25,396 nucleotides of DNA from Penium margaritaceum (Eukaryota; Streptophyta; Zygnematophyceae; Desmidiales; Peniaceae), in the NCBI GenBank assembly GCA_023375785.1, contig SZWC01000839.1, positions 51,692 to 77,087 of the forward strand. Direction: 5' to 3'. The position numbers and the translations under genes are program-made. Below are positions 19,561 to 25,396 of the stretch, in pieces. Each line of letters opens with the position of its first letter. Within the stretch, counting starts at the first letter, position 1. Below the pieces are notes generated by a model that was not told where the DNA came from, searched no databases, and saw nothing but the letters and a program-made list of their open reading frames with translations.

Positions 19561-21357
19561 CGTTGAGCAACACGTGAGGAGGAACGACAAAGAGCACATA
19601 GGTGTGACTCATGAATCCAATCGGTACTGTCAGGCCCATCATCATCACATGCCAGTTGTGCCCCCCACACGAGTCATCACGAGCAACGAGAACAGACAAA
19701 CAAACAATCTGTGAACCACCCGGCTGTGACAAAAACCTCGTACCTCCCTGAAAGCGAAGCGCCAGAAGGTGATGGAGCTCGGCGATGGTACGGTCACGCG
19801 GGTCCGGGTCGCCACTGCTCGCCGGTGGGGAAGCAGGAACCGCTGCAGTCGTGGTCGCCGCGCGACCAACGGCTGTGCTGCTCAACACGGCCTACTACGC
19901 GTATGCAGCCTGAAGACCGCGAGTGAGCTGCGCCCGGTCGAGCGACTGCTGGCACTGGGTGTAGCGATTAGCGTCTCTGCACTTGTAGCAGTGGACGTAC
20001 TGTCCAATACTACTGCCCAATATTTGCTGATGTTGCAACTGCTGTTGAGCCAAACCACTCTTCTTCTTGCCCTTCTTCTCCTATGCCGCGGCTGCCAGAC
20101 CCTGCATCTGAGTTGGGGTAGCCGGGGTTGAGGGGGAAGAGGAGGGTGTGCCAAAGGATGAAGAAGTAGACTGCAAGAGGGACGTCGACGGCAACACGAT
20201 GACCGATGTAGCGAGGGGACTCGCCTGATGGGCCACGATTGCCTTGCAGGCGGACGTCACCTAGAGGAAAAGCTGATGCGCCCAAGGAAGGAGCTGAAGA
20301 GAGGTGGAGAAGGGCTTGAGCACGACGTCATTGTACCCCGAGAAGATGTCTGCGTGCTCAAGACGAACTCTGATCATGAGCGTGCGAAGCGCCTAGAGGT
20401 GTGTACCTCCTGAAGTCCCAAGGCGTGTGCAGATGCGCATGGCACGCCGCCCGTAATCGGCTGCGGGCTCAGCAGGTCCCTGACGAAGGGAGTGAAAGGC
20501 GCAAATCTGAGCCGCGCGGATGGCGTGCGTCTCTGTAGCAAGTAGGGACAGTGCCAGGTCTCAGCCCCCATGTGGATCAGCACCTGCGCCCGTGCCGGTC
20601 TTTCCAAGAAAAGGGCGAAAGTCCACGACAAGCTCACGCGGCATGGCGTAAAGGAGTCCCCGCATTGCCCGAGCCGCTGTCAGCACCTGAGCGCGGTCCG
20701 TGATGTAGTACGGACTGTGATAGTAGGGCCATATCTCCTCTGAAGTGGCCCAGACTTGGAAAAGTGTCTCCCAACAGTCAAAGCCGTCCTCGCTGACATA
20801 GCGTGGGGGCAGTGACCCGAAGTCCTTGGGTTGCCACTCTGTGGGGAGAGCAACCACACGCTGGGAAGGACAAGGTATGGGGTAGACACTGGGATGAGGA
20901 AAGTTGTCGAGATAGGGGTCAGGCGATGATCGGATCTCGGGGAACAGGGAACCGGAACGCGTCCGAAGCTGGTGGAGATGCTCGTGAAGCATGTGAATCT
21001 CGCTCTAGGGGTGTCATCCTCTATGCCTGGCATGTCGGGGACGTCATTTAGAGGATCAAAAAGTAGCGGCTCATGTCCTGTTGCTCTCCTCGGTGTGGAT
21101 GCTGACTGCTGTGTAGAAGGTATGGCACCGCCGACTCCCCCGGATGTCTGCTGTGGGGCCGTGGACGGACCACGAATAAGACCAATGAGCGTACGGATGG
21201 CGTCAATCTGCTGCTGCTTCTGACGACGAATCTCATCCTGCTCACTCCGCAGGTCCGCAATGGCCTGCGAGCGTGGACTCATGACCCCTGAGGAGGAGGA
21301 AGAGGGATCTGGTGGTCCTTTGCCCTTATCACTGGTCGAAGCCATGTTAGCGCTCAC
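19561..21357 (-). pseudogene. Element D copia gag remnant
   Basis: The likely start is the Met at 21357 (MSANMASTSDKGKGPPDPSS), followed by a charged helix predicted to coil, AIADLRSEQDEIRRQKQQQI. After a frameshift near 21000, MLHEHLHQLRTRSGSLFPEI, DGFDCWETLFQVWATSEEIW and AMRGLLYAMPRELVVDFRPF are readable (20992-20561). Next come ICAFHSLRQGPAEPAADYGRR and a degenerate zinc knuckle, CYKCRDANRYTQC (about 19954-19992), in which the His position is Arg. DRTIAELHHLLALRFQGGTR at 19790-19730 leads toward protease. Stops and frame changes are scattered, and B carries the same block order. Confidence 0.82.
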
Positions 21358-21789
21358 AATGGACCGGGACGTCAGACCGGTCGGATTTTAGAACCGCCAG
21401 CGGTTCTCAAAGAATTCAAACGCTGGCAAATGTTGACTTTCCGACCCCAAAATTTGGCAAAAGGCAAGTGCTGAGGTCAGCAGGGGTTTGCTGACGTCAA
21501 CATAGATTCGATGACGTTAGCAAGGAAAATGCTGATGTCAGCACTTTTTTTGTCAGAGTGCCCAGCTAGACACGGCTGTTGCTGCCACCCAGTACTGCTG
21601 CTGCTGCTCGGCTTGGTTGCTGGAGCTAGAAAATGCCGCACCTCACCTGGTGAGGTGGTGGGGACTACGTGATGATGTCAATGCTGAAAACAGTTGCAAC
21701 GAGTCCCAAGATACGGCGGCGGCGGTGACTCTCACTGCTACTGCCGGTGCTGCGTCTCTTCGGCGCAACTCAGCGAGAGAGGTCTCGCT
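21358..21789 (-). promoter_or_regulatory. Element D leader with clustered TGACGTCA-like sites
   Basis: The untranslated leader between primer site and gag holds four related near-palindromes within 75 bp: tgctgaggtcagca (21469-21482), gctgacgtcaac (21490-21501), gatgacgttagc (about 21510-21522) and tgctgatgtcagca (21530-21543). Their ACGT or TGANNTCA cores resemble bZIP-binding sites. A CTG-rich stretch follows at about 21590-21620. B keeps degenerate versions, so the cluster predates both copies. A regulatory role is inferred. Confidence 0.5.
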
Positions 21790-21801
21790 GCTCTGATACC
21801 A
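21790..21801 (-). other. Element D primer-binding site
   Basis: On the minus strand TGGTATCAGAGC is an exact 12-nt match to the complement of the plant initiator tRNA-Met 3' end, the standard copia primer. An 8-nt spacer separates it from the LTR. Confidence 0.92.
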
Positions 21802-21809
21802 TGAAAAGA

Positions 21810-22445
21810 TGCATGGAAGCTTCCTAGCAACACAGGCGCTGACTAGGCGTCAATGCCTGGTTAGACGGTGACGAAAGTCACAAGTCGTACACACAACAAC
21901 AAGGGTCTGGCTAGGCAACACAAGGCAAAGTGTCAGAATGCTTCATTAGAATTTGCAGAGAGAAATGACAAATGACAGGTCCATGGCACAAGTACTTGCC
22001 GCGGCGCACGGCGGGTGTCGCACGCGGCAGCACAAGGTCTGTCCTAAAACCGGCCCATAACCACTGTTTTGTCCGTAACTGAGCGTAGGCATGTCAGGAC
22101 GCTACACCGCCTGAACTTAGACATGCATAATCACAAGCCGAACGCTACAACAGGTCACATGCATGCACTCGGCATTAAATGGTGGACACACAATGCAAAA
22201 ACATGCTAATTATGCCCACGGCCAGTCCACCGATAAACTCCTAAGTGCTGTAGAAAAATTGCAGGAGGTCCCAAGCAGCATCCAGATCTCTGGGACGGTC
22301 GTCGGTCAGCTCCGAGCTGGTAGTCCACCACCAGACGACGCACCGGTACCACCTGGGTCCGCATCAGGGATCTGCACGGGCATGGACACGGCCGAGTGGT
22401 CACAGTAAACTGTATAGGTTGATAGGAACGTCACAAATCACAACA
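21810..22445 (-). repeat. Element D 5' LTR
   Basis: A 636-bp block from tgcatggaagcttcc to aaatcacaaca, paired with 15161-15779. It drives transcription leftward into gag. Adjacent to it is the primer site, which fixes this as the 5' LTR. Confidence 0.95.
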
Positions 22446-23052
22446 GTTCGTGTGAGGGCCAGAATGGACATGTTGATGGCCGTCAAATCACGGAAGGAGT
22501 ATTGTTCAGGGAAGCTGATGGGTTTCCGAAACACGTCAAGTTCCATCGCAAAAGAGAATAATGATTCATATCCGAACGAATGAGACTTCCCAACCTGTTT
22601 TTAGCTATCTGATGTGTAGCACAAGGACTCACAAAATTGCGATGAGATTCTGGCTGCCGCGGATGTTGCACTATCTACGCTTTGATGTTTCTCACGTCTG
22701 CGATAACTTTGGGCAACGTTTGTTGGAACGTGAGAATGGAGTTTGAGTCTGCGCGAAACGTCGTCGAGCCTGCCAAAAGAAAATATAAAAGTCGCCATGT
22801 ATCAGCATCACTGATTACTCGGTCGTTAGATGAGTCTATAAGGTAGACGATAGCGGGTCCTCATATGTCTGCGGCTTGGTGCTAGGCATAAACAGGACAT
22901 GATAATCAGAAGTTGACATTTTTTATGTACCAGCATTCAAAACAGGCACTCATCATAGTCGTGATTTGAACCCGTCACTTCTTGTCAAACTATGCATTTC
23001 GGATATATTCGCCCTTTCTTTAGACCAAGGTCATGGGAGATTGAGTTAATCA
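22446..23052. other. Unassigned spacer
   Basis: No coding frame with recognisable homology is seen. A 9-bp perfect inverted repeat, ttctcacgt (22689-22697) with acgtgagaa (22728-22736), has a 30-nt loop. At 22963-22974 the minus strand reads cgggttcaaatc, resembling a tRNA T-arm or pol III B box, but I cannot fold a tRNA around it. Confidence 0.5.
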
Positions 23053-23729
23053 ACCCAAAATCGTGCACTCGCAGGTGAGTGCACGATTTTGGGTCGGAAG
23101 TCCGACTTCGGGGGGCGAAATCGGATTTCGCCCGGCTCTGCGACGTCGCAGGCGGAGCTTCGCCAGCGAAGTCGTCAAACAGTCACAAACCCCTTGAGCG
23201 AGGGGTTTGTGACTGTTCGAGGGGGGTTTGTGGGTAGGTTTGGATGGGGGGTCCGAGACTCCCCCTTTGATGGAAGGGAATTTGCTGGGCCCCGCTACCG
23301 CGGGGCCCAGCAGATGCCCGCGCAAAAATAAAACCCCAAACCCCCGAATGTAATTCGGGGATGGGTTTGCTCGACGTTTGGGCTTCAAACTAGGGGTTGA
23401 ACGTGGATTTGTGTGGTAGGAAAAAAAATGAAAAGGGTGTTTTCGCTCGATCGCGATCGAGCGACGACCCCTTTTTTTTTTGCGTCAGACATGCAAACCC
23501 TATCGTACGATGTAGGGTTTTGTGTTTTGCGCGGGCTTCGCCCGCGCTCGATCGCGACCTCGCGATCGAGCGACGACCACCGTTCTGACATCGGCGAAGC
23601 CGATGTCAGACTTTTCGGATTTCGCCCTCGATTTCGGCGAAAGAGGGGTCTTCGCTGAAATCGAGGGCGAAGTCGGAAAGAACCTTCCGACGCGGCGTTT
23701 TTGGCCGATGCACTCGAACTCGAGTGCAT
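23053..23729 (-). repeat. Hairpin-array repeat E, copy 2 (E2)
   Basis: About 677 bp made of consecutive inverted repeats, each with its own sequence. Arms: 23053-23070/23077-23094 (18 bp), 23093-23098/23101-23106, 23113-23121/23125-23133 (9), 23138-23151 (palindrome), 23158-23162/23167-23171, 23178-23194/23201-23217 (17), 23283-23295/23300-23312 (13), 23342-23349/23353-23360 (8), 23444-23463 (20-bp palindrome), about 23495-23520 (imperfect), 23529-23536/23540-23547, 23545-23557/23560-23572 (13), 23584-23595/23599-23610 (12), 23621-23641/23651-23671 (21, one G-T), 23672-23678/23685-23691, 23708-23717/23720-23729 (10). Roughly half of all bases are paired. No coding domain is seen. Strand is set relative to E1. 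Confidence 0.85.
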
Positions 23730-23757
23730 GAATTTATGTCAATTAACCCTAAATGGG

Positions 23758-24339
23758 TCATGGACTCATGTCTCTCCTGCCTGACGACCGCAACGCGGTT
23801 CGGAATGTCGAATCGGATTGTCGGAGAGGGCCGGCCTCAGACCGCGCTTCGCTTCTTGAATGCGGCTTGTCCCCATTGCGAAGAACCACGCGATCCTCAG
23901 TCAGTCGAAATGCTCGCGCACAGCGTGCGTGCTCACCGTGTCTTGGAGATCCGACAGCCGGAGCCTTCACCTTGCGCGCGTATGCGCCGTTTCTAGACAG
24001 AACTTCTCCGACCTTGGCTGCTCTTGCCCAGTTCAGTTTAGCCTCAAAGCACTGGATGAAGCCGCCTCGCCGGCCCGATCGATTTTGTGAGTGGCGACAG
24101 GCTGGCATGGTTGGTATGATTGTATTGGGTCGTTGGAATGGCTGGATTCGTTGGAATGGTGGCAGTTGTTGGACTGGTGGGAATGGTTGGAACCTTCGGA
24201 ATGGTTGGAAATTTCCAACTCGTAATGGTTGAAAGGCTGAGGGAATCAGCCTTGCACGGTGGAATTCTTCCAGACATTCCATTCCCGCAGGAATGGGTGG
24301 AAACCTGCGGGACTCAGCCTTGCTCAGCTCAACTTGCAC
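23758..24339 (-). other. Unrecognised 193-codon open frame, doubtful
   Basis: The minus strand is open from 24339 to 23758, and the plus strand is open over much of the same DNA (159 codons, 23753-24232). I recognise no family for either. The first third of the minus frame is a proline/phenylalanine/glutamine-rich tripeptide-like repeat (FQPFRRFQPFPPVQQLPPFQ) generated by the 9-bp DNA repeat below. The rest is arginine/alanine-rich, as expected from GC-rich DNA without selection. No Kozak, splice or polyadenylation context decides it, so I list it only as a possibility. Confidence 0.15.
24132..24232. repeat. GGAATGG repeat with 9-bp period
   Basis: ggaatgg occurs at 24135, 24153, 24180 and 24198, spaced 18, 27 and 18 bp, all multiples of nine, with ggttgg or ggctgg units in between. 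This is a short degenerate minisatellite. It ends at the perfect 16-bp palindrome gttggaaatttccaac (24204-24219). Confidence 0.7.
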
Positions 24340-24593
24340 GGTGCAAGTTGCACCCTACCTCAGCCTTCCATCCATTCCAGACTGCAACGGGAGCAACGAA
24401 TAAATGAATTTCTTTCTGTGCCGGATGTACGGTTGTTGAGCCGTGCGCATAGCACGGTGGTCTGCATCTCTCTAGTCAATGCCCTTCTGCACCAGTGGAG
24501 GAAATCTGCCCACTGCCGCTGCCGTTGCCACTGGAGATTTGCCACTGGAAAACCTTCAACGGCAAACATCGCCAGCTCCATGAGATGGCGATG
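24204..24593. repeat. Second cluster of short perfect hairpins
   Basis: Stems seen: 24204-24219 (16-bp palindrome), aggctga/tcagcct 24234-24240/24246-24252, ccattcc/ggaatgg 24279-24285/24290-24296, tcccgcagg/cctgcggga 24283-24291/24304-24312, aacttgcac/gtgcaagtt 24331-24339/24341-24349, ccgtgc/gcacgg 24441-24446/24452-24457, and catcgcca/tggcgatg 24567-24574/24586-24593. The words cagcctt and cttgcacggtg recur. Arms are shorter than in E2, and I see no direct homology to it. Confidence 0.65.
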
Positions 24594-24666
24594 CGCCGCC
24601 TGCAACGCCCACACGGGAGTTAAATAGGAATGATATTTGCAAGATAGTAGGTGTCCGTAGAAGCGT

Positions 24667-24676
24667 CCCCCCCCCN
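24667..24676. other. C homopolymer ending in an ambiguous base
   Basis: Nine C followed by N at 24676. This is a sequencing or assembly uncertainty, so the true tract length and local continuity are not known. Confidence 0.9.
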
Positions 24677-25364
24677 ACATCTCGTCTCGGTTCCCGCACG
24701 ACTCGGACGCGAACCGATGAGCTTTCGCTCGCTCCATCGCGATCGAGAGTCGAGGAAACCCGTTTCGCTCGAGTGCAATTCGAGATTGCGAATTGTTTTA
24801 AAGAAAAAGATGGACTATCGACTGAACCGACAACTTTGTGTCCTAATTTGCTGAGATGTGCGTGTTTCGAAAGTAGACTTGTGGATCACATAGTGGAAAT
24901 CGGAATCTGCAGAAATGTTCCAGAAAAAGTGAAACCGTGTTTGAAAAGGTGAAGAAGAAATGAATCTTGGAGAAAATGTTACGGCGGCTTGTATTCTGGC
25001 CATATTTGAAATACCCGCTGTCGACCAATCCATGACAGATATTTTTAGATACCCCCCCTATTTCAGACATCAATTCATAGGGTTATTGGAATAACACAGG
25101 TAGATGAGGTTCCTTTTCGTGTGGTGCATGACGAAGAAGTTCAGATTTGTGACTTCAAACGCAGTCACTAGGACCCTTCTGCGACCCTAATCTGACAACC
25201 CCCGACATCCAGCCGTTGATCGACGCAGACGTGCAGCAAAACAGTCCGCCGTGGAGGCTGGAAGTGTGCATTTTGCGTCGGGGAGAGGCATTTCTGCGGA
25301 ACTGAATCTCGTTTCGCTGGTGTTTTTTTTTTTTCCTTTTTTTCAACAACTTGGAACGATAGCA
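24677..25364. other. Right-hand spacer, no recognised gene
   Basis: I see no supported gene. A 7-bp hairpin caattcg/cgaattg lies at 24776-24795, the E-like phrase atcgcgatcgag is near 24737-24748, and a T tract runs from about 25323 to 25343, interrupted by CC. Short open frames on the minus strand here arise from AT-rich and poly-T sequence. Confidence 0.5.
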
Positions 25365-25396
25365 TTCGGCATCGAAACGCGGTTCCCGATGCCGAA
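25365..25396. other. Perfect 10-bp hairpin at the right edge
   Basis: ttcggcatcg (25365-25374) pairs exactly with cgatgccgaa (25387-25396), with a 12-nt loop. The window ends at the last paired base, so this may be the start of another hairpin array. Confidence 0.75.

Larger units (their letters stand above)
15161..22445 (-). mobile_element. Element D: structurally complete Ty1/copia retrotransposon
   Basis: On the minus strand, LTRs at 21810-22445 (5') and 15161-15779 (3') enclose a primer site, leader, gag, protease, integrase, RT and RNase H. Integrase before RT is the copia order. The LTRs end in TG...CA and differ by about 10% by hand count, plus one indel of about 17-20 bp. All coding domains are interrupted by stops or frameshifts. 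A clean target duplication is not seen (gtcgg on the left, gttcg on the right), so the duplication has decayed or the ends have been altered. Confidence 0.95.

Noticed and set aside
22963-22974. tRNA T-arm-like cgggttcaaatc on the minus strand
   Set aside because: No acceptor stem, anticodon arm or A box can be built around it; only a 4-bp stem closes the motif. It could be a SINE fragment, but nothing else supports that.
24132-24232. GGAAT-type repeat as animal satellite III contamination
   Set aside because: Units have a 9-bp period and lie in unique flanking DNA; the resemblance is to one pentamer only.

Overview
This window is transposon-dominated nuclear DNA, most likely from the green-plant lineage (land plant or streptophyte alga). 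The reasons are two chromodomain-bearing Ty3/gypsy elements (chromoviruses), a Ty1/copia family whose primer-binding site matches the 3' end of plant initiator tRNA-Met, and repeated AAACCCTA-type telo-box motifs in the non-element DNA. The species cannot be named from sequence alone. I find no intact host gene: every protein domain I recognise belongs to a decayed retroelement broken by stops and frameshifts.

Layout, left to right. (A) 1-~4193: 3' part of a degraded chromovirus on + (gag, protease, RT fused to integrase by a deletion, chromodomain, polypurine tract, 3' LTR). (B) ~4194-7628: 5' part of an old copia element on - (gag remnant, long CTG-rich leader, primer site, 5' LTR); its left part is missing, apparently because A inserted into it. 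7629-8153: AT-rich DNA without genes. (E1) 8154-8580 plus 14643-14765: a hairpin-rich repeat split by element C. (C) 8581-14637: a structurally complete chromovirus on +, with two 550-bp LTRs and a 5-bp target duplication, coding capacity broken. 14766-15160: spacer with a short degenerate tandem repeat. (D) 15161-22445: a structurally complete copia element on -, same family as B, with 619- and 636-bp LTRs, a near-perfect initiator-Met primer site and a dead YVDG reverse transcriptase box. 22446-23052: unassigned. (E2) 23053-23729: a second, better preserved copy, in reverse orientation, of the hairpin repeat. 23730-25396: no recognised gene, a 9-bp-period repeat, more hairpins, and one ambiguous base at 24676.

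The most unusual signal is the E family. E2 is a chain of at least sixteen back-to-back inverted repeats, each of different sequence, with stems of 5-21 bp, many perfect. E1 is a diverged paralogue, and E2 serves as an empty-site reference showing where C inserted. I know no named family with this architecture. A palindrome-rich non-autonomous element is the simplest reading, but copy number and boundaries need a genome search.

Relative ages, from hand comparison of LTRs: C (about 15-16% LTR divergence) looks older than D (about 10%), while B and A look more decayed than both. A appears nested in B, and C is nested in E1. Identity figures here are by-eye counts, not alignments.
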